Origin: Paenirhizobium selenitireducens ATCC BAA-1503
GTDB taxonomy: Bacteria; Pseudomonadota; Alphaproteobacteria; Rhizobiales; Rhizobiaceae
Assembly: GCF_000518785.1 (NCBI RefSeq)
Contig: NZ_JAEG01000016.1
Location: 61,288-125,287 of the forward strand
DNA: 64,000 bases
Direction of reading: 5' to 3'
Shown: piece by piece, positions 39,048 through 47,311 of the stretch
How the letters are laid out: each line of letters opens with the position of its first letter
How positions within the stretch are numbered: the first letter of the stretch is position 1
Notes under the pieces: model-generated
What the model was told of the DNA's origin: nothing
What the model saw: only the letters and a program-made list of their open reading frames with translations
Database searches by the model: none
Program-made: the position numbers and the translations under genes

Positions 39048-40490
39048 TCAATCGCTGGCGCGGTTTGTCTTGCGCACGATGGTGGCGATATCGACGCCAA
39101 GCTCCTTGGCCGCCGCCCGCTTCGATCCCAACCGGTCGAGGGCTTCGTTGATGATCCGCTCCTCGAAGGCGCGGGCCATGTCCTTCAGCGTCCGCCCACC
39201 CAGCTCGATCTCGGGCATCGTGCTTTCCGGCGTGGCGGCTGTCTGGGGCTGCTCGGTGATGGTATTCTGGACGCGCGAGAACGATGGCGGCAGATGCTCG
39301 GGCATCGCGACATCGGCCGCGACGATATCGACATAGTCGACCACGCTCTTCATTTCGCGCAGATTGCCGGGGAAGGGATGGCGCATCAGGATGGCCCGGC
39401 AGGCTGCCGACAGCTTGAGCGGCGCACCCCGCTCCTGGCTTGCCCGCTCGAGCATCATGTCTAGGATTTCCGCCTTGTCCGGGCGATTGCGCAGAAGCGG
39501 GATCTCCACCGGGAAGGTCGAAAGGCGATAGAGCAGGTCCCTGCGGAAGCCGCCCTGTCGCGTCATTTCGGTCAGGTCGCGGTTGGTGGCGGTGATCACC
39601 CGGGTCTCGATCTTCTTCGAAACCGACGAGCCGACCGGCTGGATGGTGCCATCTTCGAGGAATTTCAGCAGCTTCGGCTGCGAGGACAGCGGGATCTCGC
39701 CGATCTCGTCGAGAAACAGCGTGCCGCCGGCGGCACTTTCGATATAGCCGCGCTTGCCGGCCTGGAGCGCGCCGGTGAACGCGCCGCGCTCGTAACCGAA
39801 CATTTCGGACTCGAACAGTGTCTCGGGGATCGATCCGCAATTGACGTGGACGAAGGGTCGTCCGCGTTCTCCGCCGGTCAGGTGGATATGCCGTGCGATG
39901 GCTGTCTTGCCGACGCCGGATTCGCCGAGCAGCAGGATGCGAAAATTGCGCGCATAGGCCCGGACGGCCTGATCGATCTGGGTCTTCAGGCCATCGGGGA
40001 AGAGCAGGCGCGCACTTTCCTTCTGGTCGCCAGCCGAAATGGAACGGCCGGCCACGCCCCGTTTGGCCCGGTCCTGGTTTTCCGGATCGCGCAGGAAATA
40101 AACGGTGAAGCCGCTGGCCGAGCCGGCCACCACCAGCACGCGGCGGCTGGCCTGGTAGACCTTGCCGGAGATCTTCGCCCGGACCAGGCCCTGCGCATGG
40201 CCCCGCTCGGCGGAAGCGAGGAAGTCATCCATGTCGAAGTCGGAAAAGCGCAGGAAGGTCGACAGCGCCTGGCTTTCGAAGGGCGACGCGAGCCGGGCGG
40301 AGCGCTCGGCCGCAGTGTTGAGAAAGACGACGACATCGTCGGGATCGACGATCATCAGTCCGTCGGGCAGCAGATTGGCAAAGGCCCGGAACTGCGCGCT
40401 TCGGAAGTTCTGCTCCCAGGCCTCGCGGCTCAGCGCCTCCGCCCCCCGGACGCCTAGATAGAACTGCGGTATGTCGCCCGGTGTCATCAT
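39048..40490 (-). CDS. Sigma54-dependent activator with N-terminal PAS domain
   Basis: 480 residues. Residues about 25-140 form a PAS domain (LLPDGLMIVDPDDVVVFLN). The AAA+ domain has Walker A LLGESGVGKTA, an intact GAFTGA loop and LFLDEIGEIP. The C-terminus is a short Fis-type helix (RAAAKELGVDIATIVRK). It is the likely activator of the sigma54 promoters at 34966, 42567 and 42920. The gene starts 4 bases after the stop of the PAS protein gene, so the two probably act as a pair in sensing. Confidence 0.88.
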   Translation of the reverse strand: MMTPGDIPQFYLGVRGAEALSREAWEQNFRSAQFRAFANLLPDGLMIVDPDDVVVFLNTAAERSARLASPFESQALSTFLRFSDFDMDDFLASAERGHAQGLVRAKISGKVYQASRRVLVVAGSASGFTVYFLRDPENQDRAKRGVAGRSISAGDQKESARLLFPDGLKTQIDQAVRAYARNFRILLLGESGVGKTAIARHIHLTGGERGRPFVHVNCGSIPETLFESEMFGYERGAFTGALQAGKRGYIESAAGGTLFLDEIGEIPLSSQPKLLKFLEDGTIQPVGSSVSKKIETRVITATNRDLTEMTRQGGFRRDLLYRLSTFPVEIPLLRNRPDKAEILDMMLERASQERGAPLKLSAACRAILMRHPFPGNLREMKSVVDYVDIVAADVAMPEHLPPSFSRVQNTITEQPQTAATPESTMPEIELGGRTLKDMARAFEERIINEALDRLGSKRAAAKELGVDIATIVRKTNRASD

Positions 40491-40493
40491 CTC

Positions 40494-41669
40494 TTACGGC
40501 CGCTTTGGCTGTCGGGACGCCCTCTTGGGCGCGTGCGCTTCCCGCTCTCGAACAGTTATAACCGTCCAGGCCTTGTCGTCCATGCCGCGGATCTGGCGGA
40601 TGTGAACGTCGAGCAGGACGGAAGGCCCGGGACCGCCGGGATTGGTGAAGAGCGACCAGCCGGAGGCCCGCTTTCGGGTGCGGACATAGGCCAGGAGCTG
40701 GCTCTCGACGGTCCGGCTGCCGGAAAAGGCGGCGGCAAAGGCCTTGTTGCGGTTGATCACCTTGCCTTCCGCGTCGAGCACGATCACCGGGTCGGGCATG
40801 CCGTCGAGCGCGCGGATCGCGAGCTTCAGCGCATTGGCCTTTTCGTCATCGGCATTGCGCTGTTCGGTGATGTCGCGGCAATTGCCCCAGAGGCGGAGCA
40901 GGAAGCCGTCGACGATATCGGCCCGGACCTCGTTGAGGATGTATTGCAGCGTGCCGTCATGGCGGCGGTCGACGCTCAGCGCATCGTTGATGGCGTAGTT
41001 GGACTTGATGATCTCGTCGACGAACTTTTCGTTGGCGGCGCTGCGCGGCCAGTAGAGGCGCACGTCCTGTTCGTTGAAGTCGACGGATTCAGGCAGCTGG
41101 TAGATCCGCGACATGGCCGGATTGCACATGCGCCAGACCGACTGGTTTTCGAACACCTGCCGGATGACCTCGCTCTTCGGCAGGGTGGTGTCGACCGGTT
41201 CGAGAAAGACGATCCCCCAATGCGCCTCGTTCGAGGTCTCCACCATCGACTGCAGGGTGCGGAAATCATCCTCCATCTGCCGATAGCGGTTACCGACCGG
41301 GCCGTAGTCCATCTTGGCGAGCCTCAACGCGATTTCGCCGTTGATACGAACGAAACGCGTCCGCGCCAGCGTGCGGATCGGCCGGCCGCCGCGTGCCAGC
41401 AGCGTCAGCTCCATGGTGGAACCGTGCTCCGAACGGCTGCGGTTGCGCAGGATCTGCTGGATCTGGACGAAGGACTCAGGGGTGTAGAACGCGGCGGCGT
41501 CATAGCCGGCAATTTCGCGGTCATAGGTTCCGAGCAGCTCGGCCTGGGCCTCGTTGAACCAGAGCACCCGTCCTTCATGCGAAATCACATCGACCAAGAG
41601 ATCGGCTTCGAGCGACAGGCCTGCTTCCGCATGGGCCTGGTCCGGCAGCGTTCCCTCCATCATCGCCAT
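40494..41669 (-). CDS. PAS-domain sensory protein without a kinase domain
   Basis: 391 residues with three apparent PAS segments: near the N-terminus (ISHEGRVLWFNEAQAELLG), in the middle (about 130-280, ending LLRLWGNCRDITEQRN) and C-terminal (ALDGMPDPVIVLDAEGKVIN). No histidine kinase, receiver, GGDEF or DNA-binding region follows. It is probably a cytoplasmic sensor passing its signal to the adjacent sigma54 activator by direct contact (inference). ATG 41669 follows GAGAGG. It is upstream of and likely co-transcribed with the activator. Confidence 0.8.
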   Translation of the reverse strand: MAMMEGTLPDQAHAEAGLSLEADLLVDVISHEGRVLWFNEAQAELLGTYDREIAGYDAAAFYTPESFVQIQQILRNRSRSEHGSTMELTLLARGGRPIRTLARTRFVRINGEIALRLAKMDYGPVGNRYRQMEDDFRTLQSMVETSNEAHWGIVFLEPVDTTLPKSEVIRQVFENQSVWRMCNPAMSRIYQLPESVDFNEQDVRLYWPRSAANEKFVDEIIKSNYAINDALSVDRRHDGTLQYILNEVRADIVDGFLLRLWGNCRDITEQRNADDEKANALKLAIRALDGMPDPVIVLDAEGKVINRNKAFAAAFSGSRTVESQLLAYVRTRKRASGWSLFTNPGGPGPSVLLDVHIRQIRGMDDKAWTVITVREREAHAPKRASRQPKRP

Positions 41670-41773
41670 GGTTCTGCGACCTCTCTAACTTCAGAGCCGG
41701 ACCGTCATCGCTTGGCCGGCTGCCTTGAAAACACTCTCGGGCAATCCGGCGCGAACCGGAACCCCTTCTTCAC

Positions 41774-42499
41774 TCAAAGGAGACCCGTTCCCACAATGAA
41801 ATTGCCGATCATGCGTTCGCAACCGGGAATGAAACTGTAGCGGGCGGCCTGGGCCGGATCGATCTCGCTCCAGCAGGTCGCCATGCGGTCGCAGGTGGTT
41901 TCCGGATGAAACTGCACCGAAACCCAGTTGCCACCGTGATCGAGGGCGGCGGCCGGAAGCGTCGGGCGGGTCGCGAGCACCGTCGTGCCTTGCGGAATTT
42001 CGATCACACGGTCGAAATTGCCGAAGAAGAAGGGGGACGTCTCGTCGAAGCCGTCCAGCAGGTAGTGGTCGCGACCTTCCTTGGTAAAGGCCAGCGGCAG
42101 GCTGCCGACTTCGGGGCCGGCGGGGTTCTTCTCCACCTGCCCACCGAGTACCGTCGACATCAGCTGGTGGCCGCCGCAAATGCCCATCAAAGGCTTGCCG
42201 GTGGCGCGCCAGCGCGCCAGCCAGTCGGCAATCTCCAGCTGCCAGCGAAAATTGTCGGAGACGGAGGCAAAGCTGCCGCCGAGGATCACACCATCAATCG
42301 CATCGAGATCCGGCAGCGGCTCGCCCTCATGCGCCTTGATGCCGAGGTAGTCGATCTTTTCCAACATGCCGATCTGGTCGAGCAGTGCCTCGATGGCGAC
42401 GGTCTCGTCATCGCCGCCGTGAATCCTTCGCCAGGTGGATTTGCTGTAGCTGCCGGGTTCGGCGAACTGCGAGATATAGGCAAGTGTCTTCCTGGGCAT
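41774..42499 (-). CDS. Class I glutamine amidotransferase, probable gamma-glutamyl-amide hydrolase
   Basis: 241 residues with the catalytic triad of class I amidotransferases: Cys108 (MGICGGHQL), His198 and Glu200 (VQFHPET). There is no synthetase domain, so a stand-alone hydrolase such as PuuD is the closest functional model; it would split a gamma-glutamyl amide to glutamate and the free product. The start at 42499 (MPRKTLAYISQF) is chosen because the sigma54 promoter at 42567-42582 puts transcription start near 42556 and so excludes the ATG at 42583; 42529 is the alternative. It is divergent from the P450 operon and shares a regulatory region with it. Confidence 0.85.
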   Translation of the reverse strand: MPRKTLAYISQFAEPGSYSKSTWRRIHGGDDETVAIEALLDQIGMLEKIDYLGIKAHEGEPLPDLDAIDGVILGGSFASVSDNFRWQLEIADWLARWRATGKPLMGICGGHQLMSTVLGGQVEKNPAGPEVGSLPLAFTKEGRDHYLLDGFDETSPFFFGNFDRVIEIPQGTTVLATRPTLPAAALDHGGNWVSVQFHPETTCDRMATCWSEIDPAQAARYSFIPGCERMIGNFIVGTGLL

Positions 42500-42566
42500 G
42501 ATGAATTCCGTCGACTGAATGGCAACCATGGACCGGACCGCAAGGCCGGCGACGCAATACGGATTC

Positions 42567-42582
42567 AGCAAGATCCGTGCCA
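42567..42582 (-). promoter_or_regulatory. Sigma54 promoter of the amidotransferase gene
   Basis: On the minus strand it reads TGGCACGGATCTTGCT, a full match to TGGCACG-N4-TTGCW. It lies about 70 bases before the chosen start codon and defines which start can be used. Confidence 0.88.
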
Positions 42583-42919
42583 TAAGAATAGATTAATATT
42601 TTCAATTGCTTGGCTTTTTCTTTCTCGTGAACTGATGCGCCAGTGCATAGGCATTCGTCATTTCTGCATCAGCAGGCTTGGTCTTCTGCTGGCGACGCCC
42701 GGCGGCCTCGCCCCGGCACCAGGAGATGACTGTGTTACCGCGACAATGGCGGACTTCGACACGGCCATATCGCATGTGCGAGGGCCGGAGGGGTAATGCT
42801 GCGGGTTTGCAGGAAAATTCTCCGGCAAAAACGCATCACGACGCTCCGAGCGTGGCGATCATTGCGTGTTCCGATTTTTTTATCGTTCAAAAACATATGC
42901 TTAGAAAACAGAAAACAGC
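42583..42919. other. Shared regulatory region between divergent sigma54 promoters
   Basis: About 340 bases without a supported gene. An open frame enters from 42678 in phase with the P450, but it crosses the sigma54 promoter and shows no homology, so it is not coding. Two dyads are visible: 42806-42829 and a perfect ACGCTC-C-GAGCGT at 42841-42853. Confidence 0.6.
42806..42829. promoter_or_regulatory. Imperfect 24-bp dyad, candidate activator binding site
   Basis: Left half TTTGCAGGAAAA and inverted right half TTTGCCGGAGAA agree at 10 of 12 positions. It lies about 90 bases upstream of the P450 promoter and 225 bases from the amidotransferase promoter, suitable for an enhancer site serving both. 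Confidence 0.5.
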
Positions 42920-42935
42920 TGGCACGGCTTTTGCT
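42920..42935 (+). promoter_or_regulatory. Sigma54 promoter of the P450-ligase-ALDH operon
   Basis: TGGCACGGCTTTTGCT matches TGGCACG-N4-TTGCW fully. It lies 37 bases before the P450 ATG, leaving a leader of about 25 bases with an AGGGGA ribosome site. Confidence 0.9.
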
Positions 42936-42971
42936 GCTGTCATGGGAAAGCGCAAAAGAGCGAGGGGAACC

Positions 42972-45875
42972 ATGATCGCAGACGATTTGACCGATATCGG
43001 CACCTTACCTTTCCTCGATATGAGCGATCCGGATTTCTCGATCCGGTCGCAACAGGTTAACGATGCACGGGAGCGGAGCTGGTGCGCGCGGACCAATTAC
43101 GGTCTTGCCGTGTTGCGTTACGACGAGGTGCACAAGCTGATGCGCGACGCCCGTCTTCGGCAGGGCAGCTACGCCTGGCCGAAGCTCAACGGCGTATCCG
43201 GCCACTTCGCCGGCTGGTGGGAGCGCATGCTGCTGAGCCAGGAAGGCCCCAACCACGCCCGCCTCCGGCGCCTTGCCAATCCGGCCTTTTCGCCCAAGCT
43301 GGTGATCGGCCTGCGGCCCGAATTCGCCAAGCTCGCCAATGAACTGATCGACAGGTTCATCGAGAAGGGTGACTGCGAGTTCATGGCCGATTTCGCCGAG
43401 CCCTATGCGACGCGCGTCATCTGCATGCTGCTCGGGCTGCCGCACGACAAGTGGCGTGAGCTTGCGGATCTCGCGGCGGACATGGGGCTGGCGCTTGGCG
43501 TAACCTTCAAGCAGGACCTTGAGACGGTGGACGCCGCGACGGTCAAATTGTTCGACTATGTGATGACACTGGTCGATGAGATGCGCCAGCAGGAACTCGG
43601 CGAGGATTTCCTCTCCATGCTGGTCAAGACCAACATGCAGAGCGACGAGGCCCTGTCCGAGCGGGAGCTTTACGACCTGATCATGCTCGCCATCTTCGGC
43701 GGCATCGACACCACCCGCAACCAGATCGGGCTGGCCATGGACGTGTTCATGCGCAATCCCGAACAGTGGCGGCTGCTGGGCGACAATCCGGAACTGGGAA
43801 AATCGGCCGTCGAGGAAGTGATGCGCGTCCGCCCGACAATCACCTGGGTGACGCGCGAAGCGGTCGAGGATTTCGTCTATCAGGGGCTCGAGATCAAGTG
43901 CGGCACGACGATCCACCTGTTCGGCCAATCGGCGGCATCCGATCCGCGGGCCTTTGCCGATCCGTCCTTCGACATAACGGCTGAACGCAAGCCGCATTTC
44001 GGCTTCGGCGGCGGCGCGCATTTCTGCCTTGGCCACTTTATCGCCCGCGGCGACATGACCGAGGCACTGGCAATACTGGCGCATCGGGTCCGTAATCCGC
44101 GCATCGAGGGCAATGCCCGCTTTCTGCCCGACAGCGGCAATACCGGGCCGATCACGCTGCCGATCGCCTTCGACAAGGGGGAGCGCAAGGCGTTCATCCC
44201 GCCGAGCGCCGAGGAACCGGCAAAGCCGGAGGTCGCCGCCGGTGCCGAGACGGGGCCCGCCGTGTCGCTGACCGTCCTTTACGGTACGCAGACCGGCAAT
44301 GCGGAGCAGATGGCAAGCGATATTGCCGGCATTGCCCGCAGCCGCGGCTTTGCCCCCCGCGTCGCCCCCCTCGACAGCATCGAGATGGACGAGCTGGCCG
44401 GGCTGAAACGCCTGTTGATCGTCAGCTCGACCTATGGGCAGGGTGAAATGCCGGACACCGCGCGCGGCTTCTGGGAAGCACTCAGCGCCGCAGACGCGCC
44501 GGACCTCAACGGTCTTTCCTATTCGCTGATGGCGATGGGGGACTCCGGCTACGAGACCTTCTGCGCTGCCGGTCGCGACATGGACGAGCGGCTTCAAGCC
44601 CTCGGGGCGCAGGCGATCGAGCCGCGGGTCGATTGCGATACCAATTATGCGGCCACCGCCTTTGCCTGGGTCGATCGCGCGCTGGCTGCGGCCCGCGCCG
44701 TGGAAGGCGAGGATGCCGAAATGGAGCTTGGCGATCTGCCTGCTGCGGCGTCGACCCGCTCCCAATGGAACCGCCGCAATCCCTACCCGGCGTGCATGGC
44801 GGTCAATCGCCGGCTCTCCGGCGCGGGTTCGGCCAAGGACACGCGGCACATCGAGTTCGAACTCGGCGACAGCGGTCTCGCTTACGAGGCCGGCGACTGC
44901 ATCGGCGTCATCCCGCAGAACGACAAGGGACTCGTCGATGCGCTGATGAACCAATTCGGCGCCTGTGCCCATGTCCCGGTCGCAGGCCACGACAAGCCAC
45001 TCGGCGCGCTGCTGACCGAGGCCTTCGAGATCAGCACGCCTTCGCGTGAACTGATCGCCGAGGTCGCCCGCCTTTCGGGCGATGCCGAACTGAACCACGT
45101 GTTGGAGAACGGTGACCGCCAGTCGCTCGACTCCTGGCTGTGGGGCCGCGACATTCTCGATCTTCTCGGCATGATGCCGAAGGATGCGATGTCGCTCCCG
45201 GACTTCATCAGTCTGCTGAAGCCGCTCCAGCACCGCGCCTATTCGATCGCCTCGAGCCCGAAAGAGCATCCGGGCAGCATCCACCTGACGGTTGCCACCA
45301 TCCGCTATCAGAGCCATGGCCGGGCGCGGCAGGGCGTCGCCTCCACCTTCCTGGCCGACCGCGTCGGGGAAGGCAATGCGGCGCCGATCTTCCTGTCGCC
45401 GAACCGGGCCTTCCGTGTCCCGGAAAATGACGCTGCGCCGATGATCATGATCGGTCCCGGCACCGGTGTGGCCCCCTTCCGCGCCTTCCTGCAGGAGCGC
45501 CGCGCTCGCGGCGCAAAGGGCCGCAACTGGCTGTTCTTCGGAGACCAGCATCGCGACCGCGACTTCCTCTACCAGGATGACTTCGCCGCCATGCAGGCCT
45601 CCGGCCTGCTGACGAGGCTCGATCTCGCCTTCTCCCGCGACCAGGCGGAGAAGGTCTATGTCCAGCACCGGATGCGCGAGAACGCGCGCGAGCTCTTCGC
45701 CTGGCTCGAGGACGGCGGTTACCTCTACGTCTGCGGCGACACCCATATGGCGACCGACGTCGAGCAGGCGCTGGTCGATATCATCGCCTCCGAGGGGGCG
45801 ATGTCGGCGGACGATGCCGAGGCCTATCTCGACCGATTGCGCAAGGAAAAGCGCTACGCCCGCGACGTCTACTGA
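42972..45875 (+). CDS. Self-sufficient cytochrome P450: P450 domain fused to FMN/FAD (BM3-like) reductase
   Basis: 967 residues. Residues 1 to about 410 are a soluble bacterial P450: I-helix FGGIDTT, ExxR as EEVMR, heme loop FGFGGGAHFCLGH with Cys352 as thiolate ligand. About 432-575 is an FMN flavodoxin domain (TVLYGTQTGNAEQMA, SSTYGQGEMP). About 600-967 is an FAD/NADPH reductase of the CysJ/CPR type (RAYSIASSPKE, MIGPGTGVAPFRAFL, CGDTHMATDVEQAL). NADPH electrons thus pass within one chain to a heme oxygenase. The P450 part looks like soluble camphor-type or CYP116-like bacterial enzymes, not CYP102. It probably oxidises a gamma-glutamyl amine from the adjacent ligases (inference). Confidence 0.9.
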   Translation: MIADDLTDIGTLPFLDMSDPDFSIRSQQVNDARERSWCARTNYGLAVLRYDEVHKLMRDARLRQGSYAWPKLNGVSGHFAGWWERMLLSQEGPNHARLRRLANPAFSPKLVIGLRPEFAKLANELIDRFIEKGDCEFMADFAEPYATRVICMLLGLPHDKWRELADLAADMGLALGVTFKQDLETVDAATVKLFDYVMTLVDEMRQQELGEDFLSMLVKTNMQSDEALSERELYDLIMLAIFGGIDTTRNQIGLAMDVFMRNPEQWRLLGDNPELGKSAVEEVMRVRPTITWVTREAVEDFVYQGLEIKCGTTIHLFGQSAASDPRAFADPSFDITAERKPHFGFGGGAHFCLGHFIARGDMTEALAILAHRVRNPRIEGNARFLPDSGNTGPITLPIAFDKGERKAFIPPSAEEPAKPEVAAGAETGPAVSLTVLYGTQTGNAEQMASDIAGIARSRGFAPRVAPLDSIEMDELAGLKRLLIVSSTYGQGEMPDTARGFWEALSAADAPDLNGLSYSLMAMGDSGYETFCAAGRDMDERLQALGAQAIEPRVDCDTNYAATAFAWVDRALAAARAVEGEDAEMELGDLPAAASTRSQWNRRNPYPACMAVNRRLSGAGSAKDTRHIEFELGDSGLAYEAGDCIGVIPQNDKGLVDALMNQFGACAHVPVAGHDKPLGALLTEAFEISTPSRELIAEVARLSGDAELNHVLENGDRQSLDSWLWGRDILDLLGMMPKDAMSLPDFISLLKPLQHRAYSIASSPKEHPGSIHLTVATIRYQSHGRARQGVASTFLADRVGEGNAAPIFLSPNRAFRVPENDAAPMIMIGPGTGVAPFRAFLQERRARGAKGRNWLFFGDQHRDRDFLYQDDFAAMQASGLLTRLDLAFSRDQAEKVYVQHRMRENARELFAWLEDGGYLYVCGDTHMATDVEQALVDIIASEGAMSADDAEAYLDRLRKEKRYARDVY

Positions 45876-45942
45876 CCGCTGTCCCGACCTTCATCCACCC
45901 TATCAGGGGCGGCTCCGGCCGCCTGTATCGGAGAGAGATTGC

Positions 45943-47265
45943 ATGACAAAGCTCAATCAACTGGCAGCCCGGCTCGAACGGGATGGGATCGACATCCTGC
46001 ATGTCGGCCTGTTCGACTATGCGAGCGTCTTTCGCGAACGTCGCCTGAAGCGCGAGCAGTTCCTTGCCTGGGCGCGGGACCCGCGCTTTTCCAACACGCT
46101 GCCGCACTGGGATTCGGCCGACAGCCTGTTCGGCGGCGGTCCTTATCTGACCGAAGCGCTGAGCCTCGATGTGGACTCGCTTCGCCCGTATGCGTTCGAG
46201 CCGAACGCTGCGGCCATCGTTGCAGACTATGCCGGAGAAAACCGCGAACTCATGCCGCGCGCCGTGCTGGCGCGCCAGATCGAGCGTGCGGCAAGCATGG
46301 GCTACGAGGTGCGCGCCGCCTTCGAATTCGAGGTGATCTTCCTCAAGGAAAATGCGGCAAGCCTGCGCGACAGCGGCTTTTCCGCCATGCACACCTTCAT
46401 GCCGGAGAACAAATGCTGGTCGGGCCAGACGGCGGCCGATCAGGCCGAATTCGTTTCCGGCCTGGAGAAAGCCATCGTCGATCACGGTGTTTCGCTGTTT
46501 GCGGTCGCCGGTGAGCTGGGGCCAGGCTGCTTCGAAGCGACGCTTGCCGCCGAGATGCCGATGAAGGCCGCCGACGATGCCGCCTTTTTCCGCCAGGCGG
46601 CCCGCGCCTATGCCCGCCGGCAGGACATGACGGCGAGCTTCATGGCCTCCATGGGCGGCTCCTTTCCCGGCATCGGCGGACACGTCACCCTGTCGCTCCG
46701 GGACAAGGCGACCGGGCGCAACGTCTTTTCCGATCCGGCTGCCACGACCAATCAGGCGGCAAGGCACTTCATCGGCGGCATGGCCAGGCTCGTGCCTGAG
46801 GCTTTCGCGCTCTGCGCCCACACGGTCAATGCCTATCGCCGCTTCGCTCCCGGTTCCTGGGCGCCGAAATCGGTCAGCTGGGCGGAATACACGTTCACCA
46901 CGGCGGTGCGATCCGTTCCGTCGGCGGAGGATAGCGCCCGCCTCGAATTCCGCCTGCCCGGCGCCGACTGCAACCCGCATTTGACGCTGGCGCTGGCGCT
47001 GGCCGGCGGTCTGGACGGTCTGGAAGAACAGATCGATCCGCCCGCCGCCACGCCCTTCGGAGGGCCGGACGACATTCCGCCGGGCGCCACCCGCCTGCCG
47101 CGCGATCTGAAGGACGCAGCCGACCGGCTGAGAGCGAGCGAACTCGCCGCCCGCCATTTCGGCGAGGCCTTCACCGCGCATTTCGCCAAGGCCTGCGAGA
47201 TCGAGCATGCCGCCCTTGCCCGCGCCGTCAGTGCCTTCGAACTCGCCCGCTATCTCGAAGGCTGA
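45943..47265 (+). CDS. Glutamine synthetase-like gamma-glutamyl-amine ligase (first copy)
   Basis: 440 residues of the glutamine synthetase fold: AAFEFEVIFL (ExE metal ligands), AGELGPGCFEATL, GGHVTLSL, VNAYRRFAPGSWAP and ARLEFRLPGADCNPHLTLAL. The usual NGCHxH is altered to GIGGHVT, which suggests an unusual amine or acid substrate rather than ammonia. It probably makes a gamma-glutamyl amide using ATP, as PuuA and IpuC do. ATG 45943 follows GGAGAGAG. A small GGCGGC-TCCG-GCCGCC hairpin lies in the 67-bp gap after the P450. Confidence 0.83.
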   Translation: MTKLNQLAARLERDGIDILHVGLFDYASVFRERRLKREQFLAWARDPRFSNTLPHWDSADSLFGGGPYLTEALSLDVDSLRPYAFEPNAAAIVADYAGENRELMPRAVLARQIERAASMGYEVRAAFEFEVIFLKENAASLRDSGFSAMHTFMPENKCWSGQTAADQAEFVSGLEKAIVDHGVSLFAVAGELGPGCFEATLAAEMPMKAADDAAFFRQAARAYARRQDMTASFMASMGGSFPGIGGHVTLSLRDKATGRNVFSDPAATTNQAARHFIGGMARLVPEAFALCAHTVNAYRRFAPGSWAPKSVSWAEYTFTTAVRSVPSAEDSARLEFRLPGADCNPHLTLALALAGGLDGLEEQIDPPAATPFGGPDDIPPGATRLPRDLKDAADRLRASELAARHFGEAFTAHFAKACEIEHAALARAVSAFELARYLEG

Positions 47266-47311
47266 ACCCCCAACCCCGTCCCAACCCAAAAACAAAAGAG
47301 GAGAACGCCCT

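Noticed and set aside
42678..42971. N-terminal extension of the P450 frame
   Set aside because: It would cross the sigma54 promoter at 42920; the ATG at 42972 has a good ribosome site and gives a normal P450 start.
43005..45746. Minus-strand frame of 913 codons opposite the P450 fusion
   Set aside because: No domains, extreme Arg/His/Ala composition; explained by GC-rich third codon positions of the P450 gene.
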